A DNA stretch of 64,000 bases from Variovorax sp. YR216 (GCF_900107745.1 NZ_FNRO01000002.1:868001-932000); one strand, 5' to 3'. Shown: positions 7,060 through 17,820, counted from the stretch's first letter. A program made the numbers and translations. Notes: generated by a model from the letters alone, not told the origin.

Positions 7060-7776
7060 TCAGGCGCCGACCAGGGTGTGGACCAGGATGGCCTGCATGA
7101 TCCGGCGGTGGTTTTCCTGCACGGCGTCGCGGTCGATGGCGGTCCCGTCGATCCAGAGGACCCAGTGCCTGGGCTGGGAGGCGTCCGCGATCGCCGACGC
7201 TCCTTCGCTTCCGGGGTCTGCGCGCGATTTCGCGAGGATCGCCACGCCCATGGTGCGGGCCGCCGCCACGAACATCCGGGCCCGCGGCCTGCGTCCGTTT
7301 CCGATGAAGACGATCCGTCGCTCGGCTGGCGTCTGTCGCTCGCAGAGTGCCCACAGGTCAGCGATGACCCGGGCCGGATGGGTGTCGAGTGCCAGGCCCG
7401 GGAAGACGGGGACGCCGGCATGCAGCTCGATCGAACGGAGCACCGCGGCGTCCAGATCGTGGCAATCGATCCCGTCGTACATGCGGCCGAGCATGCGGGC
7501 CAGGGCGACGACGTCGCTGCTGGCTTCGGTAGGGCTGGGCGGATGGGCGAAATTCAACAGGGCCACCCGCGCGCCGAGTTCCTCGGCGGCGCCTTGAAGC
7601 GGCGAATTCCTGGAAGCCCCCTCCGCACGCGCATGAAGCAGCGCGAGATTCCGGCCGCGCAACGGCGCGCCCGGGGATTGCCGCAGCTTGTCAGCGGTCG
7701 CGATGAGTGAGGCGATCTTGCTGGCGGAAGACAAGGGAGCGTCCGCTGCAGATCGCACAGCTTGAAAGTTGCTCAC
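7060..7776 (-). CDS. Ornithine carbamoyltransferase-like protein, probable pseudoenzyme
   Basis: About 238 residues if it starts at GTG 7776; a longer frame to 7854 would cover its own promoter. OTCase similarity is clear: LRGRNLALLH, GAAEELGARVALLNF, ARMLGRMYDGI (E. coli OTCase has ARVLGRMYDGI), THPARVIADL at the HPTQ site, and a C-terminal QENHRRIMQAI resembling QAENRMHTIKAV. However, the carbamoyl-phosphate loop STRTR is replaced by GASRN, the HCLP segment of the ornithine domain is not found, and the protein is about 100 residues shorter than the ~334-residue enzyme. Catalysis is therefore doubtful. The predicted transcription start coincides with the GTG, suggesting a leaderless message. 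Role unknown. Confidence 0.7.
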   Translation of the reverse strand: MSNFQAVRSAADAPLSSASKIASLIATADKLRQSPGAPLRGRNLALLHARAEGASRNSPLQGAAEELGARVALLNFAHPPSPTEASSDVVALARMLGRMYDGIDCHDLDAAVLRSIELHAGVPVFPGLALDTHPARVIADLWALCERQTPAERRIVFIGNGRRPRARMFVAAARTMGVAILAKSRADPGSEGASAIADASQPRHWVLWIDGTAIDRDAVQENHRRIMQAILVHTLVGA

Positions 7777-7783
7777 GTGAGGA

Positions 7784-7824
7784 ACGCTACGCCGGTTGCG
7801 CCGAGCGCGTTTGACGCCGCGCAA
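7784..7824 (-). promoter_or_regulatory. FNR-type class II promoter of the OTCase-like gene
   Basis: TTGACGCCGCGCAA (7811-7824, identical to 19533-19546) with TAGCGT (7784-7789) 21 bp downstream. Predicted start at about 7776-7777, i.e. at the GTG codon. Confidence 0.6.
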
Positions 7825-7860
7825 ATTCGCGCGCTCCTGCGCGAGCACAACCACCCCGAT

Positions 7861-9915
7861 TCACTGCACCTGGCTCAGCACCCGGCCAATGGCGCGTTCG
7901 AGTTCGGCGCGGGTGTAGGGCTTCGCCAGCACTTCCCACCCGTTTCGCTCTTCGAGCAGTTCTCGCGAATAGCCCGACATCAGGAGTACCGGGAGGCCAG
8001 GGTGTCTGCGCCGGGCTTTGGCCGCGACTTCGGTGCCCCGCAGGCCGGGCCCCAGGAAGACGTCGGTCAGCAGCAGGTCGACCGACTGGTTCTCCAGTAT
8101 CTGCAGGGCCTGCTCACCATTTGCGCAGGGCAGCACTTCGAGATCCATCGATGTCAGGAACTGCCGGACGACCGCGACGACTTCCGGATCGTCCTCGACG
8201 AGCAGGACCTTCAAGCCCTTGGGGATATGCGCTGCGGGGCTGGCGTCCTGTCTTTCGGCCTGGACATCGCCATGCCCCACGCGTGGCAAGAACAAGGTGA
8301 CCGTAGTGCCTTGGCCCGGCGCACTGTCTAGGGTTGCCGCCCCCTTCGACTGGCGCGCGAACCCGTACACGGTGGACAGGCCGAGCCCGGTGCCGCGTCC
8401 ACTTTCCTTCGTGGTGAAGAACGGTTCGAATGCCCGTTCCCGAACGGCCTCCGGCATGCCTTCACCGGTGTCCGAGATCTCGAGGGCGATGTAGCCTTCC
8501 CTGTTCGCCTCCCAGGACTCGAGTTCCGGTGGTTTCGCCGCGGCCACATGGCAGTTGAACCTCAGGGTCCCCCCGTTCGGCATGGCGTCGCGCGCATTGA
8601 GCGCGACATTCAGGAGCGCGGACTCGAGCTGCATGGGATCGGCCGTGCACAGCAGGTCGACGGCAACGTCGAGCTCGATCGCGATGCGCTGGTCCAGCGT
8701 CCTGCGCAGCATGCCCGTCAGCGAGCGCAGGAGAACGCCGAGGTCGACCACGGTGGGTTGGAGCACCTGGCGGCGCGAGAAGGCCAGGAGCTTGGCGGTG
8801 AGCTCGGCGCCGCGCTGCGTCGCACGGATGGCCGCGTCGACCAGGGGCTGCACCAGCGGATCCGAAGCGCACTGGGGCACGTCGCGCAGGATCTGGAGAT
8901 TGCCCGAGATCACCGTCAGCAGGTTGTTGAAGTCGTGCGCGATGCCGCCGGTCAGTTGGCCGACCGATTCGAGGCGCTGCGCATGGGTCAACGCGTCTTC
9001 GCTGCTGGCGCGCTGCAGGACCGTGGCCAGCATGCTCGACAGCGACTGGAGGAAGTTCAGCTCGTCCTCGCCGAAGGCGTAGCGGTTGCACGAACGCACG
9101 GCCAGCGCCCCGATCGTCCGGCCCCGGTCGGCCAGCGGCACCAGCAGCTTGCAGACGACGCCCGCCTCGCGATCGCTGGGGGTCAACTGGAATTTCACGC
9201 CGCCATGGCCATCGCTGTCGCCCGCCACGGCGGCCCGGCCCTGGGTCAGGACGATCTCGAGCGCAGAGCCCACCTCGATCGGGAGCCGCTGTCCGATCCT
9301 TTGCGCCGAATCCGGGCCGATGGCGGCGGCGACCCGGACCCTGAGCCCATCCGGCTCGAGCAGCCGGATCTCGGCCATCTCCACGTGCAGCGCGTCGGCG
9401 GCAACGGCCGGCACCTCGGCCAGAAGCCTTTCCGATTCGCGGGCCTCGACGGCGAGCCGCCCGAACCTGGCGAGGTGCTCTGCGTAACGCGCCCGCAGGA
9501 GCGCCTGCTTGACGCGCGGATATTCCGTGACGTTGCGGATGGCCGCCACGACGTAAGGCAGGCCGTGGTCCTGCAGCGGGCTGAGGGCGATCTCGACCAT
9601 CACCTCCCGCCCATCGCGCCGCCTGGCGACCAGGTCCATCTGCGTTCCCATCGGGCGAGCGCGCGGTTGCGCGGCATAGGCGTCCCGGTACGCCGCATGG
9701 CGGGGGCGGATGGCATCGGGCACGAGGGCATCGACGTTCTGGCCCAGCAACTCGTCGGTTTCATAGCCCAGCAGCGCGAGCGCGGCGGGATTGGCCAGGC
9801 GAATGACGCCCTGCAGATCGACCAGCAGGAGCGCATCCGGATAGGCTGCGAAAAGCGAGCGGAAAACCGTACCTTCGTCGATCTCTGGGGCTTCGTTCAT
9901 AGAGCGTCCGGTCAT
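7861..9915 (-). CDS. Hybrid sensor histidine kinase (PAS-GAF-HisKA-HATPase-REC)
   Basis: 684 residues from ATG 9915; an ATG at 9900 is equally possible. Order: PAS (about 15-130; LLVDLQGVIRLANPAALALLGYE), a GAF-like domain (about 150-310), HisKA with H-box GGIAHDFNNLLTVISGN (about 325-345), HATPase_c with N-box LNVALNARDAMPNGG, G1 DTGEGMPE and G2 GRGTGLGLS, then a C-terminal receiver (about 560-680) with phospho-acceptor Asp in LLLTDVFLGPG. No transmembrane segment is seen, so it is a cytoplasmic sensor; the PAS/GAF ligand cannot be told from sequence. It lies downstream of the broken mgtA on the same strand. No partner regulator is adjacent; the OmpR-type regulator at 36551 is a distant candidate. 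Confidence 0.9.
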   Translation of the reverse strand: MTGRSMNEAPEIDEGTVFRSLFAAYPDALLLVDLQGVIRLANPAALALLGYETDELLGQNVDALVPDAIRPRHAAYRDAYAAQPRARPMGTQMDLVARRRDGREVMVEIALSPLQDHGLPYVVAAIRNVTEYPRVKQALLRARYAEHLARFGRLAVEARESERLLAEVPAVAADALHVEMAEIRLLEPDGLRVRVAAAIGPDSAQRIGQRLPIEVGSALEIVLTQGRAAVAGDSDGHGGVKFQLTPSDREAGVVCKLLVPLADRGRTIGALAVRSCNRYAFGEDELNFLQSLSSMLATVLQRASSEDALTHAQRLESVGQLTGGIAHDFNNLLTVISGNLQILRDVPQCASDPLVQPLVDAAIRATQRGAELTAKLLAFSRRQVLQPTVVDLGVLLRSLTGMLRRTLDQRIAIELDVAVDLLCTADPMQLESALLNVALNARDAMPNGGTLRFNCHVAAAKPPELESWEANREGYIALEISDTGEGMPEAVRERAFEPFFTTKESGRGTGLGLSTVYGFARQSKGAATLDSAPGQGTTVTLFLPRVGHGDVQAERQDASPAAHIPKGLKVLLVEDDPEVVAVVRQFLTSMDLEVLPCANGEQALQILENQSVDLLLTDVFLGPGLRGTEVAAKARRRHPGLPVLLMSGYSRELLEERNGWEVLAKPYTRAELERAIGRVLSQVQ

Positions 9916-9987
9916 GGGCCGGCCCGCGCCCGGCGGGGTTGAGTGCGTGAAAGATGGTAGTCGCGCGTCCGGAAGACGACAACGGGA

Positions 9988-12551
9988 TCAAGCCGGACGC
10001 GCCCGCGACCGGTGGGCGGGCAGTCGATGGCTCCCCCTGGACGCGAGGTGAAGGTAGAAGTAGCGCTTCGCGATCTCCACCAGCACGAGGTAGGTCGCCA
10101 CCATGCCAGCGAGCCACGCGAAGAAGACGGCGGGCGGCGGCTCCAGCTGGACCAGGTGCCCGAGCGGCGTGTATGGAAGCACCAGCGCAACGGCCACGAC
10201 CACCAGCGAACTGCCCGCCAGTATCGCGGCCGGCTTGCTGCGCCAGGGCCGGTCGCGGGTGCGGATCACGAAGATCACGAGCACCTGGGTGATCAGCGAC
10301 TCCATGAACCAGCCGGTGCGAAAGAGCGTGACGTCGGCATGCAGGATGCCCAGCAGGACCCAGAAGGTCAGCGCATCGAACGCCGAGCTGATGAGCCCGA
10401 AGAGCCACATGTAGCGGTGGATGAACTGCATGTCCAGGGTCCCGGGGCGGCGCAGGTCGGCGGCATCGACGCGATCGAGCGGGATCGCGGCTTCCGAGAC
10501 GTCGTAGAGGATGTTGTTGAGCAGGATCTGCGTGGGCAAGAGCGGCAGGAAGGGCAGGAACAGCGCAGCGCCCGCCATGCTCAGCATGTTCCCGAAGTTG
10601 GAGCTCGTGCCCATCATGATGTACTTCATCACGTTGCCGAAGGTCCGGCGGCCTTCGATCACGCCGTCGTGCAGCACCCCGAGGTCGTGGTCCAGCATGA
10701 CCACGTCCGCCACTTCGCGCGCCACGTCGACCGCCGTGTCGACGGTCAGTCCGACGTCGGCCGATCGCAGCGGCGGCGCATCGTTGATCCCGTCGCCCAG
10801 GTAGCCGACCACCCGCCCGCGTGCTTTCAGCGCCAGGATGATGCGGTTCTTCTGCGCCGGATTCACGCGGCAGAAGAGATTGGTCTTGACGACCCGCGCG
10901 CGCAGCGCGGTCTCGTCCATGGCGGCGATCTCGCGTCCGGTCAGCACGTCGGTCACCGGAATGTGGAGGAGCTCGCACAGGTGCTGCACCACGAGTTCGC
11001 TGTCGCCGCTGACGATCTTCACGGCGACGCCGCTCCGGGCCAGGGCCGCGAGCGCTTCGCCCGCGCCGGCCTTGGGCGGGTCGATGAACGCCGCGAACCC
11101 GGCGAACACCAGGTCCGTCTCGTCGCGCACGTCGGCATGGGAATGATCGCTGGGCACCTCGCGCCACGACACCCCGAGCACGCGCAGGCCCTGACGTTCC
11201 AGGTCGCGGCATTGCGCCTGCAGGCGCTCCTTCGCGGCGGCGTCCAGCGGCGTGCGCGAGCCGCCGCCGTCGATCTCGTGGTGGCTGCATGCGGCGATGA
11301 CGTCGTCCGGCGCACCCTTGACGACCAGCCAGCGCGCATCGCCGCGATCGACCAGCACCGACACCCGCCGGCGCTCGAAGTCGAACGGCACCTCGTCGAT
11401 CTTGGTCCAGGCCCCGGTGTCGATCTCGCGGGCGAGGATGGCTTCGTCGAGCGGACTCTTCAGGCCGCTTTCGAAGACGCTGTTGAGGTGGGCCAGCATC
11501 AGCACGCGCTGGCTGTCCTGTCCGTCCGCATCGATGCAGCGCTCGAGGCTGATCCGGGCCTCCGTCAGCGTGCCCGTCTTGTCGGTGCACAGCACATCCA
11601 TGGCGCCCAGGTTCTGGATCGCGGGCAGGCGCTTGACGATGACGCGGCGCTGCGCCATGCGCAATGCGCCGCGCGAGAGCGTGACGGTCACCACCATCGG
11701 CAGCAGCTCGGGCGTCAGGCCCACCGCCAGCGCGACGGCGAACAGGAAGGATTCGAGCAGCGGCCGGTGCAGCACGAGGTGACCAGCATGACGAACAGCA
11801 CCATCCACAGCGTCACGCGCACGAGCAGCATGGCGAAGCGGTGCATGCCGACCTCGAACGCTGTGGCAGGCGGCTCCGACTGGATGCTGTGGGCCACCTC
11901 GCCGAGTGCGGTGGCGGCGCCGGTCGCCATGATGCGCACGCGGGCACTGCCGGACACGACCGAGCTTCCCATGAACACCGCGTTGGCGGCCTGCTGCAGC
12001 TCCGTCGCGCCGCGATCGAGTTCGCCCGGTCGCTTCTCGACGGGGTAGGACTCCCCGGTCAGCAACGCCTGGTTGACGAAGAAGTCGCGCGCCTCGATCA
12101 GCCTGCCGTCGGCCGGAATCCGTTCGCCCGCGGCGAGCAGCACGACGTCGCCGGGAACCAGCGCCGACACCGGCAGCTCCTGCTGCCGCCCGTCGCGAAT
12201 CACCGTGGCGCGCAAGGCCACCGACTCGCGCAGCTTTTGCGCAGCGCGGTCGGCCCGGTGTTCCTGGACGAAGTCCAGCGTCACGCTGAGCAGCACCAGG
12301 GCCATGATGATGAAGAAGTTGGCGGCGTCGCCGGTCGCCGCCGACACGGCGCTGGCGGCCAGCAGCACCAGCACGAGCGGGTTGCGAAAGCGCGCGAGGA
12401 ACTGCAGTGCGAGTGGACGCTGGTGGCTCGACTCCAGCGTGTTGGGCCCATGGTGCGCCAGCCGCTCCTGCGCCTCCGACCGGGACAGCCCTTGCGTCGC
12501 CGCGGGCGCGGGCTCGAGCCACCAGGCGGAAGTAGGATCCGGGTCGCTCAC
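9988..12551 (-). pseudogene. mgtA: Mg2+-transporting P-type ATPase (MgtA/MgtB type), split by a frameshift
   Basis: The N-terminal part (GTG 12551 to about 11780) contains the actuator motif LLTGESYPVEK and the first membrane helices. The rest continues in another frame from about 11780 to 9988 with SFLFAVALAVGLTPELLPM, the phosphorylation motif CTDKTGTLTE, GDGINDAPPLRSADVGL and four C-terminal helices. At the junction the first frame goes off into TSCCTGRCSNPS while family homologues continue like the second frame; one missing base in the stretch around 11777-11783 explains it. Restored length is about 854 residues, normal for MgtA. It follows a USP gene by 7 bp and shares its FNR-type promoter. 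Either a recent inactivation or a sequencing error. Confidence 0.85.
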
Positions 12552-12558
12552 GTCGCGG

Positions 12559-13017
12559 CTAGGCGGGTTCTTCGCCGGGATGCCGCACCAGCAGGACCGG
12601 AACCGGACTGGCGCGCACCACCAGTTCGGCGTCGCTGCCCAGCGTCAGGCGGCTGACGCCCCGGCGGCCGTGCGTTCCCATCACGATCAGGTCGCAGCCG
12701 GCGGCCTTCGCTTCTGCGAGCACGATGGTGGCGACACGTCCTCCGGTCACCTCGCGCAAGGCCACCTCGGCCTGGATGCCGGACTTGGCCGCGAGCGCCC
12801 GCGCGTCGGAGAGCAGCTTCTCGCCATACTCGCGCAGGGAGTGAATGACGTTGTTGTAGGCAACGACATTCGCCATCTCCACGAGCATCGGAAAGTCGTC
12901 GATCACATGGAGAAGATGCAGGCCGGACTTCTGTTCTGCGGCCAGGCGGATGGCCTCCTGCAGGCCTAGCGCCGCAGTTTTGCTGCCGTCGATGGGGACG
13001 AGGATTCGGTGGTACAT
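12559..13017 (-). CDS. Single-domain universal stress protein
   Basis: 152 residues from ATG 13017. [20 protein letters not shown] at the start and [18 protein letters not shown] (G-2x-G-9x-G-S ATP-binding loop) near the end, then VPVLLVR. It is the ATP-binding UspA-like type. Its stop lies 7 bp before the GTG of the mgtA-type gene, so the two form an operon, suggesting a link between ATP/energy status and Mg2+ handling. The FNR-type box at 13113 lies between this gene and divergent nrdJ. Confidence 0.9.
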   Translation of the reverse strand: MYHRILVPIDGSKTAALGLQEAIRLAAEQKSGLHLLHVIDDFPMLVEMANVVAYNNVIHSLREYGEKLLSDARALAAKSGIQAEVALREVTGGRVATIVLAEAKAAGCDLIVMGTHGRRGVSRLTLGSDAELVVRASPVPVLLVRHPGEEPA

Positions 13018-13084
13018 GGCTGCGCTTTCCTTGGCCGCTTCGATGGACGATCCGCTCGCCACCGGCCGCTGTGGCGAGTGAGGA

Positions 13085-13154
13085 ATTCTTGGCCGTTGGT
13101 GCGGCGCAGCACTTGCGCTCGATCAAGTTTCGCGCGGCGCTTGCGACGGATCAT
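13085..13154. promoter_or_regulatory. Shared FNR-type box between divergent usp-mgtA and nrdJ
   Basis: TTGCGCTCGATCAA (13113-13126). On the minus side AAGAAT (13085-13090) and on the plus side GATCAT (13149-13154) lie each exactly 22 bp from the palindrome, so one site could activate both directions. Confidence 0.6.
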
Positions 13155-13185
13155 TGAATCCCCTCGATTCGGGAATCGCCTTGCC

Positions 13186-15057
13186 ATGCCTACCGAGGCC
13201 AGCCATGTTGCGCCGCCGGCGCCGATGCTTCCTGCACAGCAGATCAGCGAGGATGTGCTGCTCGAGAAGTATGCGAAGGGCGATGAGCGCAGCGCCGCAG
13301 ACGTCCGGCGTCGGGTCGCCCACGCCCTCGCGCAGGCCGAGACTGCCTCGAGTCGCGTGCTTTGGGAAGCGCGCTTCCTCCAGGCGCTCGAGGACGGCTT
13401 TCTCCCCGGCGGTCGAATCCAGTCGTCCGCGGGCACTGCCTTTTCGACGACGCTCATCAATTGCTTCGTGCAGCCCGTGGGCGATTCGATCGCGGCCGAA
13501 GAGGACGGCCATCCCGGCATCTACGTCGCCCTCACCGAGGCCGCCGAGACGATGCGCCGCGGCGGCGGTGTCGGCTACGACTTCTCGCGCATCCGCCCGG
13601 CTGGCGCCTGGGTCCGGGGCACCCAGTCGGTCGCATCGGGTCCGGTGTCGTACATGCGAGTCTTCGACCGCTCCTGCGAGACGGTGGAATCGGCGGGGGC
13701 AAGGCGAGGCGCGCAGATGGGTGTGCTCCGGTGCGACCATCCGGATATCGAAGCCTTTGTTCATGCCAAGGACAAGGGCGATCTGTCCAACTTCAACATG
13801 TCGGTGGGGCTCACCGATGCCTTCATGAAGGCGGTCGAGAACGACACGCCATTCGATCTCGTGCACCGTGCCGAACCCGGTCCCCGCTACCGCGCCGAGG
13901 CCGCGCATCAACGCGAGGACGGCTTGTGGGTCTACCGAACGATCCAGGCGCGCGGGCTCTGGGCGCAGATCATGCAGTCGACCTACGATCATGCCGAGCC
14001 GGGCGTGCTCTTCCTGGACCGCATCAACCTCGACAACAATCTTTCCTACTGTGAGGCCGTCGCAGCCACGAATCCCTGCGGCGAGCAGCCACTGCCGCCG
14101 TACGGTTGCTGCTGTCTCGGTTCGATCGATCTCACGCGCTTCGTGCGGTCGCCTTTCGAAGCGGATGCGCGATTTGACGAGGATGGCTTTGCGCGCCTCG
14201 CCGCGATCGCCGTGCGCATGCTCGACAACGTGCTGGACGTATCGGTCTGGCCGCTGAAGAGACAGCACGACGAAGCCCGCGACAAGCGACGCATCGGATT
14301 GGGTTTCACCGGTCTGGGGGACGCGCTGGTGATGCTGAATCTGCGCTATGACACGGCTGCTGCGCGGGACGCGGCCCGGCGCATCGCGCAGGTCATGCGC
14401 GACGCGGCCTATGGTGCCTCCGTGGACCTCGCGGCCGAGCGCGGCGCCTTCCCGCTTTTCAACGCCGACCTCTACCTGAGCCGCGGGACCTTCGCTTCGC
14501 GATTGCCGGCGACGCTCAGGGCACGCATCGCCGCGACCGGCATTCGAAACTCGCACCTCCTGTCGATCGCTCCCACGGGCACGATCAGCATCGCGTTTGC
14601 GGACAACGCGAGCAACGGGATCGAGCCCGCGTACGCGTGGACCTACAGGCGCCGCAGGCGCATGCCGGACGGCGGCTTCACCGACTATCCCGTCGAGGAT
14701 CACGCCTGGCGTCTCTACCGGCTTCTCAAGGGCGAGGGTGTGCCGCTGACGCCCGCTTTCGTCACTGCGCTCGAGATCAGCGCAGAGGCGCACGTGGAAA
14801 TGGTGGCTGCGGTGGGCCCGATGATCGACTCGGGAATCTCCAAGACCGTGAACGTGCCGGCCGACTACCGCTACGAAGACTTCCAGGGCCTGTATATGCG
14901 CGCATGGAAGTCGGGCCTCAAGGGCCTGGCAACTTACCGGCCGAATCCAGTGCTCGGCGCCGTGCTCAGCGCGACGGGCGTCCCGGATGCGCAGCGGCCC
15001 AAGAGCGCCGACACGGCGGCGCTCGACGATCGCCTCATACCGAGGCACTGCATTTGA
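13186..15057 (+). CDS. nrdJ: Adenosylcobalamin-dependent ribonucleotide reductase (class II)
   Basis: 623 residues from ATG 13186; the frame is open further upstream but crosses the promoter. Family hallmarks: [22 protein letters not shown] with the first redox Cys, [37 protein letters not shown], the radical-site [16 protein letters not shown] (N-x-C-x-E), and the P-loop-like [12 protein letters not shown]. It reduces ribonucleotides using B12 and needs no oxygen, which fits expression under low oxygen. The protein stops soon after the catalytic barrel (…RHCI) and no C-terminal CxxC relay or zinc ribbon is seen, so reduction may depend on another reductant. FNR-type box upstream, shared with the divergent USP gene. 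Confidence 0.9.
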   Translation: MPTEASHVAPPAPMLPAQQISEDVLLEKYAKGDERSAADVRRRVAHALAQAETASSRVLWEARFLQALEDGFLPGGRIQSSAGTAFSTTLINCFVQPVGDSIAAEEDGHPGIYVALTEAAETMRRGGGVGYDFSRIRPAGAWVRGTQSVASGPVSYMRVFDRSCETVESAGARRGAQMGVLRCDHPDIEAFVHAKDKGDLSNFNMSVGLTDAFMKAVENDTPFDLVHRAEPGPRYRAEAAHQREDGLWVYRTIQARGLWAQIMQSTYDHAEPGVLFLDRINLDNNLSYCEAVAATNPCGEQPLPPYGCCCLGSIDLTRFVRSPFEADARFDEDGFARLAAIAVRMLDNVLDVSVWPLKRQHDEARDKRRIGLGFTGLGDALVMLNLRYDTAAARDAARRIAQVMRDAAYGASVDLAAERGAFPLFNADLYLSRGTFASRLPATLRARIAATGIRNSHLLSIAPTGTISIAFADNASNGIEPAYAWTYRRRRRMPDGGFTDYPVEDHAWRLYRLLKGEGVPLTPAFVTALEISAEAHVEMVAAVGPMIDSGISKTVNVPADYRYEDFQGLYMRAWKSGLKGLATYRPNPVLGAVLSATGVPDAQRPKSADTAALDDRLIPRHCI

Positions 15058-15095
15058 CGACGCGCAAGGGAACAGGCGACCGGGGGCGTTAACTT
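15054..15095 (+). promoter_or_regulatory. FNR-type class II promoter of the sORF-ABC exporter unit
   Basis: TTGACGACGCGCAA (15054-15067) overlaps the nrdJ stop codon; TAACTT (15090-15095) follows after 22 bp. Predicted start near 15102, just before a Shine-Dalgarno at 15107-15111. Confidence 0.55.
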
Positions 15096-15117
15096 CCCGG
15101 CATCACAGGAGCTTGTC

Positions 15118-15210
15118 GTGCCCCTCCGATCGAACAACGGAACGCAGTCCGAGGACTTTTCTTTGCTGGATGTGTGGTGGCGGGTCCTCGACTGGCGCTG
15201 GGGTGCCTGA
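15118..15210 (+). CDS. Possible 30-residue small protein or leader peptide
   Basis: GTG at 15118 has a clean Shine-Dalgarno (AGGAG, 6-bp spacing) and lies about 16 nt after the start predicted from the FNR-type promoter. The frame closes with TGA at 15208-15210, 25 bp before the membrane-fusion gene. The C-terminal half is rich in Trp and hydrophobic residues (LLDVWWRVLDWRWGA). No family is recognised. It could be a small membrane-associated protein or a translated leader of the exporter operon. Supported only by signal arrangement and spacing. Confidence 0.4.
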   Translation: MPLRSNNGTQSEDFSLLDVWWRVLDWRWGA

Positions 15211-15235
15211 ATCCGGTTCGATGTGGTGCCGCCGC

Positions 15236-16570
15236 ATGAAGCTCGATCCCTCGTCCTCCGATGTTCATCCGGGCGACCTCGTCACCCGAGCAGCCGCGCC
15301 GCCGGTTGCGCCCGTGCCTCCGCCAGCGCCGCGCCCGGGCTTCTTCGCCATGCTCCGGCGCCGTGCACCGATGGCGCTGGCCGCGCTTGCGCTGATCGCG
15401 GCGGCCATCGCGTTCGGGCCGCGCGTCCTCTGGGGACCCCGCGTCGCGGTCACGCCGGTGGTCCGCGGCGATTTCGTCCAGTCGGTGGTGGCCAGCGGGC
15501 ATGTCGAGGCGCCCCACCGGGTGAACATCGGCGCGCAGCTCGCCGGCGAGGTGAGGGCGGTGCCGGTGGAGGAGGGCCAGGAGGTCGCCGCCGGTCAGGT
15601 GCTCATCCGTCTCGTCGATGCCGAATGGGTTGCGGGCGCGGCCCAGGCAGACGCGGCCGTGCAGCAGGCCGAAGCGCGCCTGAGACTGCTGCGCGAAGTA
15701 CAGGCGCCCGTGGCCGCGCAGGCCCTCCGGCAGGCCGAGATCGGCGCGGAGAACGCGCGTGCGCAGTGGCGCAGAAACGTGGCGCTGCGCGACCAGGGCT
15801 TCATCGGCCAGGCCGCGCTGGACGACTTGAAGAAGACGCTCGACGTCAGCGAGGCGCAGGTGCGTTCGGCCCGCAGCCAGCTCGCCAGTGCGCAGCCCGG
15901 TGGCAGCGACTACGCCGTGGCGACCACGGCGCTGGCCGAGGCCCATGCGGCTGCCGCAGCCGCGCATTCGCGCCTGAACTACACGACCATCGCCGCGCCG
16001 GTGGCCGGCACGTTGATCGATCGTTCCGTGGAGCCCGGCGACGTGGTACAGCCGGGCAAGACACTGATGGTGCTTTCGCCGGCCGGCGAGACGCAGCTCG
16101 TGGTGCAGATCGACGAGAAGAACCTGGCGCTGCTCGCGTTGGGCCAGCAGGCCGTGGCATCGGCCGATGCCTACGCCGACCAGCACTTCGCGGCAGAGCT
16201 GGTCTACATCAATCCCGGCGTGGACGTTCAGCGCGGCTCGATCGAAGTCAAGCTTGCCGTGCCGCATCCGCCGGCGAGCCTGCGTCAGGACATGACCGTG
16301 TCGGTGCAGATTCGCACGGCCTTCCGCAGCCAGGCAGTGCTCCTTGCGAGCGATGCGGTGCGCGATGCCGATCGTGGCCAACCCTGGGTGCTGAAAGTCG
16401 ACGGGCACCACGCCAGGCGCCAGGGCGTGAAGCTCGGCCTGCATTCGGGCGGCCTCAGCGAAGTGCTCGAGGGCTTACAGCCCGGCGATCTCGTCGTGCC
16501 GGCGTCGACGCCCGACATCGCCGAGGGCTCGCGCCTGCGGCCCCGTGTGCGCGTCGAGTCCGGCGCGTGA
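15236..16570 (+). CDS. HlyD/MacA-type membrane-fusion protein (periplasmic adaptor)
   Basis: About 444 residues from ATG 15236 (ATG 15221 is an alternative). A proline-rich cytoplasmic N-terminus, one transmembrane segment (MALAALALIAAAIAFGPRVL), a first barrel-sandwich half with ASGHVEAPHRVNIGAQLAGEV and VEEGQEVAAGQVLIRL, a coiled-coil hairpin (about residues 145-240), the second lipoyl-like half with APVAGTLIDRSVEPGDVVQPG, then beta-barrel. This is the adaptor of a tripartite ABC exporter. The permease and ATPase genes follow directly. Substrate unknown; no outer-membrane TolC gene is present here. Confidence 0.88.
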   Translation: MKLDPSSSDVHPGDLVTRAAAPPVAPVPPPAPRPGFFAMLRRRAPMALAALALIAAAIAFGPRVLWGPRVAVTPVVRGDFVQSVVASGHVEAPHRVNIGAQLAGEVRAVPVEEGQEVAAGQVLIRLVDAEWVAGAAQADAAVQQAEARLRLLREVQAPVAAQALRQAEIGAENARAQWRRNVALRDQGFIGQAALDDLKKTLDVSEAQVRSARSQLASAQPGGSDYAVATTALAEAHAAAAAAHSRLNYTTIAAPVAGTLIDRSVEPGDVVQPGKTLMVLSPAGETQLVVQIDEKNLALLALGQQAVASADAYADQHFAAELVYINPGVDVQRGSIEVKLAVPHPPASLRQDMTVSVQIRTAFRSQAVLLASDAVRDADRGQPWVLKVDGHHARRQGVKLGLHSGGLSEVLEGLQPGDLVVPASTPDIAEGSRLRPRVRVESGA

Positions 16571-16584
16571 GGGTTCGCGTTGCC

Positions 16585-17812
<1,228 letters not shown>

Positions 17813-17820
<8 letters not shown>

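Noticed and set aside
10012..12048. A 678-codon plus-strand frame opposite the P-type ATPase
   Set aside because: Antisense shadow with no motif; it stays open across the frameshift only by chance.
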